Below are positions 1 to 11,254 of a DNA stretch of 64,000 bases, one piece after another. A program made the translations under genes and the position numbers. Positions within the stretch are counted from its first letter, which is position 1. Each line of letters begins with the position of its first letter. Location: the NCBI RefSeq assembly GCF_963924675.1, contig NC_089223.1, positions 10,304,881 to 10,368,880 on the forward strand, written 5' to 3'. The notes below the pieces were generated by a model. That model was not told where the DNA came from, made no database searches, and was given only the letters and a program-made list of their open reading frames with translations. This DNA comes from Phocoena phocoena (taxonomy: Eukaryota > Chordata > Mammalia > Artiodactyla > Phocoenidae).

Positions 1-538
1 GGACTTTGAAATGGTAAATATTCATGATGTGTGAAAAAGCATGATATATAACTGTATGATCTTAATTATATAAAAACGGATGCTTAGTTGTGTTTAAATA
101 CACAAACGAGACCTAGAAGGACACATCAAATGGTAAACTGCTGTGATGATGGATGACTTTGTTTTTTGCTTCTTGTGTTCTTTGGTTTCCTATTATGCAC
201 AGGTTAACTTTTAAGCAATAAATGTTATTTTAAAAACCTTAAAAAAATCCAAATTGCTTATTTCTATTTGTTGTTTTAAATACATAAATTAATATTCACT
301 GTTTCAATCTAGCCTTTATAACTGTAATTAGCCAACACTCACAGTATACTCCTGCTTGAACTTTTGTAGACCTTCCAACTTATATCTGAATTTCATAATA
401 TTCCCCACTGTGACTAGATAATAAAGGAAACTGTTTTATACCTGAACAGGTTCTTGTCAATCCTAAAGATTTGTCATGGTGATCTGCTTTTTTGCTGTTC
501 TTTGTAGTTTCTCCCCTTCCTGGTCTTCATGGTCATTT
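1..538. other. AT-rich non-coding DNA, no feature recognised
   Basis: No open frame, splice-flanked block or repeat family that I can recognise. Reading frames touching its right end are by-products of the CT microsatellite. Confidence 0.5.
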
Positions 539-544
539 CTCTCT

Positions 545-597
<53 letters not shown>
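539..597. repeat. (CT)n microsatellite
   Basis: A nearly pure CT tract of about 57 bases with a CTCG variation near its left end. Its two strands translate into Ser-Leu and Arg-Glu runs, which are artefacts. The length makes it likely to vary between individuals. Confidence 0.95.
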
Positions 598-602
<5 letters not shown>

Positions 603-1265
603 GCCTTTCATCTTTACATTGTAAAATATTTTGTATAGTTAAAATATATGTACCTAAAATTCTATGACAAACTAAATTTGATATGTTCAACGGTCTCAAC
701 TCATACCTCACTGAGCCTTTCAAAGGCTTACTTGGTATATGACTGAACAGCTGACAAAAAAAGCCTTGTATATTGCAAGAGAAGCAATTAACTATTTTCC
801 CACTGTGGGAAAGGAAATAGCTATTTGTCTTACATAAATTGCTAATATTAGTAATGACTAGTTAAAGATCTGAGCATAAGGCAAAGTTTGGGAAATTAAA
901 TTGTTCTCGTTTATTTTTTATTAGACATACCGTTTCCGTTAAAGCATTTTATATACATCATTTTCTTTCCACCGCTCTATCTACAACTTTGATGCATCAT
1001 GAATAGACATAAAATAGACATTCACATACTATATACACAAAAAGAATAAAAACACAATTTTTGTGGCTCTGTATATGTGCGTATGTATATTAGAGCAAAC
1101 AAACATACAATTCTTTTGGATCTGAATATGTACACATGCATTTTGTAGAAAGCGGTGCTTTAGAGACACTTATTTTTTGTTCTGAAAAGCAATGGAGTGA
1201 ATAATGGAATAGATCATCTAATATGCCACCCATATTCACATTTTCTCAACTGTCCTCAAAATTCA
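598..1265. other. AT-rich non-coding DNA, no feature recognised
   Basis: Unassigned single-copy-looking sequence. No credible coding or repeat signal seen. Confidence 0.5.
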
Positions 1266-1413
1266 CAGCTATTTTTATTTTACTTTTTCAGCATAGGATC
1301 CAATTAAGCTATTTTTATTCATAGCTATTTTTATTTTATTTTTCATAGCTATTTTTATTTTATTTTTTCATAGCTATTTTTATTTTATTTTTTCAGCATA
1401 GGATCCAATTAAG
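1266..1413. repeat. Short tandem array with duplicated flank
   Basis: A block of about 42 bp (agctatttttatttta..., then a T run, then cagcataggatccaattaag) occurs at 1267-1308 and again at 1373-1413. Between them are partial units of about 25 bp built on catagctatttttatttta. This looks like a local duplication followed by slippage expansion of the A/T-rich core. Confidence 0.85.
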
Positions 1414-1495
1414 ACTCATGCACTGTATTTAGTTTTCATGGTACTTTAATCTCCCTTCATCTGAATAGTCCTTCCCTCCTTTTTTGGTGTCTTTT

Positions 1496-1701
1496 TTTTT
1501 TTTTTTTTGGCGGTACGCAGGCCTCTCACTGCTGTGGCCTCTCCCGTGGCGGAGCACAGGCTCCGGATGCGCAGGCTCAGCGGCCATGGCTCACGGGCCC
1601 AGCCGCTCCGCGGCATGTGGGATCTTCCTGGACCGGGGCACGAACCTGTGTCCCCTGCGTCGGCAGGCGGACTCTCAACCACTGCGCCACCAGGGAAGCC
1701 C
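1496..1701 (-). mobile_element. Young CHR-type tRNA-derived SINE (antisense)
   Basis: On the minus strand the element starts at 1701 with the conserved head ggcttccctggtggcgcagt. This includes an RNA polymerase III A-box-like segment, and a B-box-like ggttcgtgcc follows. It ends in a poly(A) seen as a T run from about 1491 to 1508. The 13-bp direct repeat tttggtgtctttt lies at both borders (1483-1495 and 1702-1714) and is the target-site duplication. The body is close to the other young copies at 46339, 48831 and 55036, so insertion was recent in evolutionary terms. Open frames in it on both strands are meaningless. Confidence 0.95.
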
Positions 1702-1714
1702 TTTGGTGTCTTTT

Positions 1715-2883
1715 GATATTAATATTTGTGAAGATTCCAACTATAATGTTGTATAGAACGCTTCTCAATCTGGCTTTGTCTGGTAGTTTCCTCATTGTTT
1801 GATTCAGGTTATTTGTGGCAAGAATATTGTATAGGCGATATGTATACAAGCAGCATATAATGTCCTTGTTTTTCATAGATACACACTGAATTATTTAAGC
1901 ATCAAGTATCCTGGTATATGCAACTACTTGCAAATGGTTCAGCAAAAGAAAAAAAAACTGTGTGTGTGTGTATATCTGTCTGTATCTATCTACAGAGAGC
2001 ATGAGAAAAAGAATCAGATACAGAGCAAGGGACAAAGCAAGTGGTAACAACTGGTGAATCTAGGTGAAGAGTTTACCAATCATCATTGAACTAATCTTTC
2101 AACTTTTAAAGATAGGTTTGAAACATTTGAAAATAAAACATTATTTATTTTTATTTTGAAATTGAAACATTTCAAAATAAAAAGCTGGAGAAACAATGAG
2201 TGGGACAGTGAAAGGCATTTGATACAGAATTGATAAACTGAGGTAGAGCAGCCATTCAGCCACTTGCTGGCTCTGTGATTTTGGATAAATCATTGAAATA
2301 TCTAAACTCATATATCTCAACTTCAAAATGAAGATGAAAATACTGAATTTATATGCCATTTTAAAGATTAAAAATGATAACAAACACCAAAGCTCTTCAC
2401 ACAGTACAACTGGATATAAAATACCAAACAACTGCAGATTCTTCTCAAACTGGAAGCCCAGTGCATTCTATTATCTTACAGAAAGACCTGGGAAATGAAT
2501 AAGGAATATATTCATCATTTTAAAAAGTGATGGAAGTTTAAATTGGTTTGTTGTTCTATTAGAGAAATGAATTTTGTGTAGTTCAGATGACCTTGGTGAC
2601 TAAATATAATGAAGTTCAAGGGTGACTAGTGTATAGCTTATTAATCTAAGAAGTCAGTAAAAAAAAAAAAACCATACAAATATAAGACGAATAAGGATTC
2701 TTATAGTGTACAAAAGGTCATAGAGGGCATTAATATAAGAATGTGAACAATTCAGGGCTGAATCTAAATTAGGAAACTGACACGAGGATATTTAAAGCTA
2801 ATGTTATAGCAGTAGAGAACTCCCTCTAACTTCAGATTGATTTCACAATTGCCCTGAAACTAGAATGGGGTCTGAAGAATTGA
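1715..2883. other. Unassigned non-coding DNA
   Basis: Mostly unassigned AT-rich sequence. It holds a short TG run near 1958-1975, the inverted repeat at 2148-2183 (listed separately) and an A run near 2659-2671. No gene signal. Confidence 0.5.
2148..2183. repeat. Perfect 15-bp inverted repeat, 6-nt loop
   Basis: The arms tttttattttgaaat (2148-2162) and atttcaaaataaaaa (2169-2183) are exact reverse complements around the loop tgaaac. A near-direct copy of the right half (gaaacatttgaaaataaaa) lies just upstream at 2120-2138, so the block holds the same motif in both orientations. Confidence 0.9.
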
Positions 2884-3025
2884 TTCATTCATTCTGTGGG
2901 TAGATATTTATTGAGCACCTTTTTTTTTTCTTCTAAGCCCTCTGTTAGTGTTACAGTATAAAAATGAATGACAAGAACATCCCTGCCATCAAGAGGTTCA
3001 CAGTCAAGTGGAGCAGACATATATA
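2884..3025 (-). mobile_element. Ancient L2 LINE 3' fragment
   Basis: The order attcattcattc, then tatttattgagcacc, a statement-like block near ccctgccatcaagaggttcacagt, and then cagacat matches the reverse complement of the 3' end of mammalian L2, a CR1-like LINE. It is heavily diverged and has gained a T run. Assignment is from memory of the consensus. Confidence 0.55.
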
Positions 3026-4219
3026 GGCAGTTAAATTTATGTCTTCCCTTGGGGTAACTACTGTATTTGGGTGCTCATTTCAAAGCAGCATCTAAACATT
3101 TCTTGGAGTATTGGGACAGTTTTGTGAAAGTAGTTACATTTGACATAGAACTTTTGGTTTAGAACAGATGATTTCACATGTAAAAGGGGGAAAAAGTAAC
3201 TACTCCTGATCTTAAAATATAAGACATTTTAGAGACTTAAGACTCCTTTACCCTTAGATTGTATAAATTCTAGGTCAACAATTAATAAGAAAATATATAC
3301 TGAAATAAGTTTTTTCTATGTAGACTTTAGATTTGCATTTCTTGGGGATAGAATTTTTGCTGCCTGATTTGGTTGGGGCTTTATCTTTGTGTGAAACAAA
3401 CTCACTAGCATATTGAAGCTAAACTCTAAATTTTCAAATAGTATTTAAAAGATGGAAGTGTCCTGGATGTTGTTATCCAAGTGAAAGCTTTTGCTGTCAT
3501 TCTTCCTCTTTCTTATCTTCTATTCTTCTTTCTTTTCTTTAAAAGAAATATTAATTGGTTTTGTTCTCTTTTCTTCTTCCCTCTGATCTCTTTCCTCCTT
3601 TCTCTTTCCCTTTCCTTCCAGTCTTTAGAAGTAAGGTCTGATGAGCCAGGAACAAAGAGAATTCAGGGTTCAAGAGGTGTCATAATCATCGGTGGGTCTG
3701 AGAACTCATTGGGGTGGGGGATCAGGTAATAGAGTCAGACGCTGGTTACACAGGGAATGTGCAAGCAAATAATTATATTAATGATAATGGACATTGACTT
3801 CTCACTGTTAGAGACGAGATTTACAAATATGGAAGTAGTGAAGGCAGATTGACATCTGTGGTGTTGGGTTGGACTTGGAGGCATTAACATGAACTTTTGA
3901 TTTTTAATAGGAAAAAATATTGATATAGATAGATGTCTGTATGTGTGTATGCTTATCTGTACACATATTTCCTAGCTTTGTCTTTTGAGAGGGCCAAGAA
4001 GCAATGACATGCAGAAGCAATGTTTTCACCAAGCACCCAGATCTTAAATATGCCTCTCTACTCCGAGACCCCAGAGTTCTTGGAGTAATGATTGGTTACA
4101 GGGGTGGGGCAGTAAAAGTCCAGGATGAGTCTGCACACAACCCTATTTTACAAACCAGTACTCACAAGATGATGGATTGTTGTCCAAAAAGAAAAAAGAA
4201 AAAAAATTGAGGAGCTGGC
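3026..4219. other. Unassigned DNA with a strong pyrimidine tract
   Basis: Contains a pyrimidine-rich stretch at about 3500-3620 ending in ttccttccag. An 82-codon open frame (3481-3729, plus) covers it, but its N-terminal half is only the translated T/C tract. Part of the right end may belong to the L1M fragment that follows. Confidence 0.45.
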
Positions 4220-5040
4220 CTAAGGAATCTTCACTAAGCAAATGTAGGACAATTTGAGCATCAAAATAAATACTGATAATAAGATTATTACCTATGGGAT
4301 AAAATAGAAACCCTTGAGTCCCTACTGACATAAAAAATAAATATTAATTAAACAAATGGGGAGAAGGGAAAGTTCTTCCTTACAATAGAATGCCAACTAA
4401 TAGATGTAGGTGAATGGTGAATTAGAAAATCAGATAACCAACATAACAATAATTGATTTAGATAAGAATTGTCGATGGGTGCTAACTAGACAGTGAAAAT
4501 TTGGAGAATAGAATAATTTCAGAGTCTTGAAATAGCACCTCCCCAAATACTTATTAATTGCAAAGGGGAAAATGGTAACTTTGCAGTTGTGGTTGAAGCC
4601 ATCATCTTAACTAAAGCGTCACTGGTAATGGAACAATTGACGTCATTTTTGTAATATACCTCATAAAATTCAGAATCTGAAACTAATCATAAAGAAATGT
4701 CAGATAAGCTAAAACTGAGAGGCATTCTATAAACGAACTGGTCATACTCTTAAAATGTATGAAGTTCACAAAAGTGAAGGTAAGATTTAGGAGCAGTTCC
4801 AGATCGAAGGGGACTAAAGGGATATGACCAAAAAATACAACATATATTCTTGGATTGGATCCTAGACCAGGAAGAAAAGATATCTGAAGAGGGAATTATT
4901 GGGACCATTGTCAAAATTTGAATGGGATTTGTGTGTTAAATGGTAGTCTAGATGGCGGTATTGTCTTCAGTGTTAATTTACTGACTTAGATGGTTGTACT
5001 CAGGTTTTATAGAGTATCCTTTTAACTTAGAAAAGTCACA
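4220..5040 (+). mobile_element. Ancient L1M-type LINE 3' UTR fragment
   Basis: The succession at 4560-5040 (a tcactggtaatgg block, then ggattggatcctagaccagg, a gggaccattgtcaaaatttga block and a ttaatttactgacttagatgg block) resembles the 3' UTR of old mammalian L1 subfamilies. A similar but separately decayed copy lies at 49690-50670. Left border uncertain; no coding part is retained. Confidence 0.5.
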
Positions 5041-6675
5041 CTAAAATTTTTAGAGTTTATAGGGAATCCTATCTACAACTTATATTCGATTAAGTAAGAA
5101 TGCAATAAAAATATTACACACACATATATACACAGGAGAGAGAGAGAGAGAGAGAGAAGCAGGGGAGAGTGGAAGGGAAGGAGGAAGAGAGGGAGGGGGG
5201 AAGGAGAAGCAAAAGTAGTAAGATATTCACAAGTAGGGGCCCTGGGTACTGGATGAAAGCAGTTATTTATGTTATTTTTCCTCTTGTTAGTAACCAATTA
5301 TAGATTAATATCTCCTGTGTTTGCTTATAAAACCCTTCTCACCACCTTCATGGAGTTCTGATGTGTTCCAGATATTGAATTATAGGCAAGGAGATTCCTT
5401 TCCCTTTTAAAATTATTAATGGAATTTAACCAAGCTTTCTTTTTCCTTTATCTCTCTCTCTCTCTCATTTCTCCCTTCCTTCCTCCTCTTTTTCTCATTT
5501 TCTTTTCCTTCTCTAATTACTTCCTTTCATTTTTCTTCTCATCTTCCTTTATTTTAAAATTTTTACTGTTACTATTTTAGGTCTTTTATGCCACTTTATC
5601 CCCTGTTTGACATGAATAGAAGTAATAGAGATACATTAAAAAAATCAAATAAAATGCAAGGCTCTTTTCATTGCTAATTTCTAATTCCTTTTTTAAACGT
5701 GTGGGTACGTGTGTGTATTTGGGTATATTCTTATATGTTCACTATCTTATGTGATTTGAGGAAATTAAGATTTTGTTCTTTTGAATGATTTCCTACAAGT
5801 TATTTATATTCTCTATATCTTTCTAAAATTTCAGAATATAACTAATGAAATCTGATTCTTTTTCAAAAAATAGTCTTATTTATTACATTGATGACAATGA
5901 ACTTGTAAAATATAGCCTGTTTTGATTGTGCACAGCAGTCATCAGTTCATTATAAATGAGCAAGATTAGAAAAGTATAATATTGGAAATCACAAGTCCCA
6001 AATAGTTGATAATCCCTGTAGTAGTCATGAGTTCAGATTTCACAGAGACCTCCAAAACTTCAAAGCCAAGAGCATTGGTATTTTATGTGTTCATTAAATT
6101 CTTTCCCATGTTAAATTGCCAATTAATGGAAGTGGTACCCAGACAAACTCACCATGTCCGAAATTCAGTAGCAGATATCTGATTAGGTCTCTTCCTCTTT
6201 CTCAACCAATTTACAAGGATCTGTTACAAAAAGTGTTTCACTACCTTGTTAAATAAGTTAAATTTAATTAAATTAAAATTGTCATAGTGGAGTGGCAAGT
6301 ATTTTTACCTTGTACTCTGAATCTATTCAAATATATTTTATTGTAAATTTACTCTGATTAGTTGTAAGATAGTTTGAAGCACTTTCTAGGATACAAATGT
6401 AAAATTTCATTTATGTTAAAATCCACATGTTAAATCCCAAGTGATCCTACTCCTTTTTAAAAAAAACCTTTTATTTTACTGTAAAGCAATACGATAAAGC
6501 AATAGTTTGGGTAAAGAAAGTAACTGGGAGAGGTAGTGGTAGGTAAAAGAATACTGTTAAAGAAGGGTCTTTGTAAGCCTCCTGCAAATCTACCATTATG
6601 TGGAGATCTTAGGGAAATGGCCAGAAATGCAGATAAAACTGCTAGATTTGGGGATTTAACCACATAGGGAAAATG
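5041..6675. other. Unassigned DNA with purine and pyrimidine tracts
   Basis: Holds a GA repeat at 5133-5158 within a purine-rich run to about 5215, and a pyrimidine-rich run at about 5448-5540 starting with (TC)n. These could form unusual DNA structures. The rest is AT-rich with no recognised feature. Confidence 0.55.
5133..5215. repeat. (GA)n with flanking polypurine tract
   Basis: About 13 GA units are followed by a nearly continuous purine run (agcaggggagagtggaaggg and onward). It is strongly strand-asymmetric. Confidence 0.9.
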
Positions 6676-6830
6676 ATCCAAGCACTATTTATTAATTGTC
6701 TATTTTGTGCTAAGCATTGTGCTATTTACTTTCCTCAGAACAGCTGTTTGAGAAGGATTTATTTCTTTAATTTGTAGAAGAAGCAAGTTGGAGTGAGAGA
6801 CTTTGAGTGATACTTCTAAATGCTCTGTCT
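6676..6830 (-). mobile_element. MIR SINE fragment
   Basis: The order attgtctattttgtgctaag, then cattgtgctatttac, then a diverged 'bulk of a minimal gaggaaact' block matches the reverse complement of the MIR 3' half. It is ancient and diverged. Confidence 0.45.
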
Positions 6831-7230
6831 GAGATTTGCATTTTTACTTTAACATATATTGAACAGAAAGAGAAAAAAGGTAAGAGGTAGGAGAATCCAG
6901 GAAAGGGTATAAATGTATTCACTGTAAGGGGGATCTTAGGAGTGGAGTATTGGAGTCCTGAAGTGTTCTTGATTAATAAAAGCTATCTTTCAACACCACC
7001 AGCAAAATGCATTAAAAATATTGCAAATATCTGAGGCAACATTTAAGAGCAGAGTTGGTAAGTACAACCTAAAAAATCAAATTTAGGAAATTATGTTAAA
7101 CTAGACAGTTACCTAATGTCTAATATGGATTTGTGGTAGGCAGGAAGAACAGTGATTAAAACTAAGGGCAACACAATTGATTTCCTAAAACCCTTTTATA
7201 TAGATGTGCCAGCTACTATTTTTTAGCTTG

Positions 7231-7286
7231 TCCATTAAGACTAGTTTCCTTTAAGGAAACTAGTCCATTAAGACTAGTTTCCTTTA
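7231..7286. repeat. 23-bp direct repeat with embedded perfect palindrome
   Basis: The 23-bp block running from tccattaagactagt to ttccttta occurs at 7231-7253 and exactly again at 7264-7286. The 10-bp spacer plus first base of the second copy (7254-7264, aggaaactagt) is the exact reverse complement of 7240-7250 (actagtttcct). The result is a 25-bp hairpin with a 3-nt loop lying inside a direct duplication. Confidence 0.95.
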
Positions 7287-7558
7287 CAGGTTCTTAAAAT
7301 TTCTTGTTCATGAGCAAAGTTATCTGAGGAAAAATTACATGTGCCCTGGGGATAAGTAAAATATTTCTTATGAATTTGTAAGATGAAATGATTCTTATTA
7401 AATAGGTCTTTGATGGATGCACAGAAATAATGAAAAATTATGCTTTATTCCTAATAATTAGTGTATATGAAATAATTATTTTAAAATTTAGACATCAGGT
7501 TCTTTTTGCGAATTAGACAAATTGTTTTCTTCCTTTTGATGCTCTGCGACTCAACTGC

Positions 7559-8548
7559 ATTGTGTGTGTAGGAGGGACAGTTTCCCTTACAACACTAAGC
7601 AATTCTCAGACACCAGAAGATAGAATCAGCTCCCACAGGTAAAGGGTTCATTCCCACAAGACCACCCTCTCCTTCAGATGCCAGTTGCAAACCGAGATTG
7701 TTACCTGTGCTTCTGCAGACTGGCTACAAATTGAAGGTTCCAGTAAACCCCTCCGACTCAGGATACCAATGGCAAGTCCAGGTTGTTACCTGTACTTCTG
7801 ACTGGCTATAAATCAAAGGTTCCCACCTCCCTCTCCTTGGGTTCAATTAATTTGCTAGAAGAGCTCATGGAATTCAGGAAAACCTGTTTACTCACTAGAT
7901 TACCAATTTATTACAAAGGATATTAAAGGATATGAATTAGCAGCCAGATGAAGAGATACATAGGGCGAAGTCCCAGCCTAAGGGACTTCTGTCCTTGTGG
8001 CTCTTGGGTCCTGGCATGGTGACATGTGGAAATGTTCTGGTTCTCCAATGTGGAAGCTCCTTGAACCCCTTCCTTTTGGACTTTTGTGGAGGCTTCATTA
8101 TGTAGGCATGGTTGATTAACTCGTTGGCCATTGGTGATTGATTCAAACTTAGCCCCTCTACCCTCCCTGGAAATCAGGGTCTGGGACTGAAAATTCCAAC
8201 CGTCTATTCACAGTTGGTGCCCCTGGCAACCAGCCAGCCTTACGTGCTTTGCAGATGCATCTTTGTTAATATAAATCCAGTTGTGGTGGGAAAGGCTTGT
8301 CATGAATAGCAAGACATCTCTTTCACATTTATGGCTCTGGAACTCTGAAGCATTTTCAGGAACTGAAGACAAGAGCCCAATATTATAACAAAAGATACTC
8401 CCATGGCTCTTATCACTCAGGAAATTCCAAGGGTTTTGGGAGCTGGAATTGTGGATGAAAACCAAATATATATGAGAAGTATATTTTAGTCATCTGAATA
8501 TATATATATATATATGGATATATATAAATATATTTCTTATAAATCACA
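7559..8548 (-). mobile_element. Solo LTR of an old endogenous retrovirus (antisense)
   Basis: Read on the minus strand this is a single LTR-like unit. It begins near tgtgattt at 8548, has an AT-rich start, then a segment around gccaatggcc/aatcaaccatgcctac and gatgaagcctccac, then an AATAAA polyadenylation signal close to gtaataaattggtaat (near 7905-7912), and it ends close to cacaca at 7561. I see no gag, pol or env sequence on either side, so it appears to be a recombined solo LTR. The 5' part has been expanded by a TA repeat (8499-8534). I recognise the family pattern but cannot name the subfamily, and the flanking duplication is no longer clear. Confidence 0.6.
8499..8534. repeat. (TA)n-rich microsatellite
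   Basis: A TA run with a central ggata interruption, followed by atatataaatatattt. It is embedded in the 5' end of the antisense LTR. Confidence 0.85.
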
Positions 8549-9159
8549 ATATTCCACCCCTCATACTGTACTATATGATATTTGAAAATATTGTATAGTG
8601 ATGAGGAAAAGATAATAGAGAAGCAGGAAATTAATAGATTAATTCATTTTGGAGTATTTGTTATAGCTTTATAAGTGATATTCAAAATATTAAATACATT
8701 TGACCTAAAATATTAACTTAGTGGTATTATTTAATAATGGTCTTTTAGGACTGTGATAATAAAATTATTTTTTAAGCTTTTATTTAGATTTTCAGATTCA
8801 GAATAATAATTTTTAGAAGCTATGCATTGTGAGTTACCCTGTATCTTTGGTATTAGAATTATTTACATTCCCCTTGTCTGAGTCAATCTAAAAAATAAAA
8901 TAATTTCTACCTTTGGGAATTCAAATAAGTATTAGTCTATCAGGCTTGATTAAGGAGTGGATTTTGAACATTCCATATACGCTTCATCTTCCTCCAAGTG
9001 AAAATTAATTATTCAATTGAAGTGAAACCATCTGTGGTAATAAAAGTTAGAGACTGCAGACCGCATTTTTACATCGATTGCCTTTGGTGACTACAGCCCA
9101 TTCCTACATGATGTTCTAATGTCGCCTGTTGTTGAGGATGCCATCTAGTTAAGTCCTGT

Positions 9160-9522
9160 GGCAACCCTGTGTTGAGCAAGTCTATTGGCACCATTTTTAC
9201 AACAGCATTTGCTCACTTTATGTCTTTGTGTCACATTTTGGTAATTCTTACGTTTCAAACTTTCCACCAGCAAAAAGATGATGACTTACCGAAGGCTCAG
9301 ATGATGGTTAACATTTTTTATCAGTGAAGTATTTTAAATTAAGGTATGAATATTATTTTTTTAGACATAATGTATTGCACACTTAATAGACTACAATATA
9401 GTGTAGGCATAACTTTTATGTGCACTGAGAAACCAAAATATTTGTGTGACTAGCTTTATTGGGATATTCAATTTCTTGTGGCCTAGAACTGAAGCCACAT
9501 TATCTCCATGGTATCCCTGTAT
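9160..9522 (+). mobile_element. Tigger1-type DNA transposon fragment, internally deleted
   Basis: Two Tigger1 segments are joined. One is subterminal (caaccctgtgttgagcaagt, then ttgtgtcacattttggtaat). The other is the opposite terminal region (ccaccagcaaaaagatgatg, gaaggctcagatgatggtta, cacttaatagactac, and a terminal inverted repeat ending near tccatggtatccctgta). The whole transposase gene that should lie between them is missing, as in non-autonomous derivatives. The left terminal repeat is not visible. Strand follows the presumed transposase direction and is tentative. Confidence 0.65.
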
Positions 9523-10324
9523 TACTCTTCTGTTTACTCTTTAATCTTTGATTTGCAAATCTTTGATTTGCCTTTAGTTTCAATGTTTTATTATAGTGGA
9601 CTTTCACAAGGGAGGGTGGTAGGATCTGTTACTTGTCCTGCCGTCCCTCCTTTCTCTTCCAGGCAGACCTAATCTGTATGCCAACTACTTGCAAATGTTC
9701 ATTTCCAGGTTAAATTTGTCTTCTGGAACACTCATTGGGTAGCTCTTGTTTCCTAAAAGCTGACTTGATAGACAATGAAATCTTGGCCTTTGCCCTTAAG
9801 CCTGGTCCTTTTATAGGTTGTTTTATATGCCATTCACTATTTACAGTAACCAGATAGGTTTCTAATTATGAAAAATTGGTTTTGTTTCTTACTTATTTAA
9901 TATTTCTATTCATAAAGTTGTTCTTAGAAGAAAATAAAATAACCCTATACTTTAAAAATAACTTTTTAGTTTAAAGTTATTTATGTCTTTAACCCAGAGA
10001 GTGTCGAGTCTTTGAGAAGAAATATGGACCAATCTTAAAATTTTTAGTGTCAAAATGATGCTCTACCATATAATACCTGAATATTTACCTAAGAAATAAT
10101 ACCTGAATATAGTTTTTGTCATTATGTTTTTAAGATAATTTTGCTAATTTCAATTTAATTTTTATAAATTACTTTTACTGGATTTATAGATGTACTTAAG
10201 GGTAAAACGTACCCCACATATCTGATTTCCTAATCTTAAAAACGTTATATAGGTATATTTTTTTCCAAGTCATCATTACATAGATATAAAATTACAGAGA
10301 TAAAAAATCATCAATACTAACAAA

Positions 10325-10515
10325 CACCTATATGCTGCTTGCTATACTAGATACTCTTCCATTTACATATATTACTTCGTTTAATCCTCATACAACCCCT
10401 TGAGGTAGGTAAAATCCCTAATCTATAGATTAGGAAACTGGGACACATGGCTTAAATAACTTTCCCCCAGAAGTGGTAGGGCAAAATTGAAGCCCAGTAG
10501 TGAGGCTCTAAATTC
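10325..10515 (-). mobile_element. MIR SINE
   Basis: The order tttacatatattacttc, tttaatcctcatacaacccc, tgaggtaggtaaaatcccta, gattaggaaactgggacaca, agaagtggtagggc matches the reverse complement of the MIR core and 3' half closely enough for a firm call. Confidence 0.8.
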
Positions 10516-10925
10516 TCTGTATAAACTGCCTCTCACAGTAGGATTATGATGATGACTATTATTATTTCCATCATCTTTATTATTTCATATGTTCCTGGTA
10601 ATTTAATTTCTTTACCACTTTTTCATGTATTCTTTCACTGGGTCAAGGTCTCCAGTTCTTGATACCGCTAATTTTATTCTAGTACGTTAGCTCCCATCTA
10701 CTTTCATTCAGCAACCTGTATGTCTTGACTAAATACTTCTTTAATACTTCGCTTTCCCATGTTGTTTCCTTTTATTTCCTGTGAGACTATGTACTGGAAA
10801 ATTTCTTATTAAATTTATTTATTCCCATCCCTGGACTGGGATATGCTGGTGCTCATAGAGCCTCTGTAGAGGATGATAGTGGAAGGTCATTTATTAGGAA
10901 ATCAGGAATCATATTTGATCTAGAA

Positions 10926-11246
10926 CAGTGTTCAGTAAAATACAGCCAGTGGGGCAAATGGAGCTTGCTGCTTATTTTTGTATGGCTTGCAATTAAGAAT
11001 ACATTTTGTGTTTTTCAATGGTTGAAATAGATAAGTAAAATATTTTATAACACACAAAATTATATAAAATTCAAATTTTAGCATCCATAAATAAAGTGTA
11101 ATGGAACACAGACCTGCCCATTTGTTTATGCATTGCCTACTTTCACACTACAGTGACAGAGGTTGAGTAGTTGGGGAAAGCCCTGTGGCCCACACAAGCT
11201 AACATACTTACTCTGATTCTTCACAGATAAAGTTTGTCAACCCCCA
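10926..11246. mobile_element. Non-autonomous hAT-Charlie-type DNA transposon
   Basis: The central block resembles a common MER1-type mammalian element: taataaag-like AT stretch, then ggaacacagacctgcccat, tttatgcattgcctac, tttcacactacagtgacaga, gttgagtagttgggg, then aaagtttgtcaaccccca. The flanks atctagaa (10918-10925) and gtctagaa (11247-11254) match at 7 of 8 bases, the TSD length of hAT elements, which fixes both borders. No transposase is encoded. Confidence 0.7.
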
Positions 11247-11254
11247 GTCTAGAA

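Noticed and set aside
476..723. Ser/Leu-rich and Arg/Glu-rich open frames on opposite strands
   Set aside because: They are translations of the CT/GA microsatellite and have no independent coding signal.
1446..1876. Several 60-99 codon frames resembling each other at 1.5, 22.2, 46.4, 48.9 and 55.1 kb
   Set aside because: All lie on CHR SINEs in both orientations. The shared peptides come from the SINE sequence, not a gene family.
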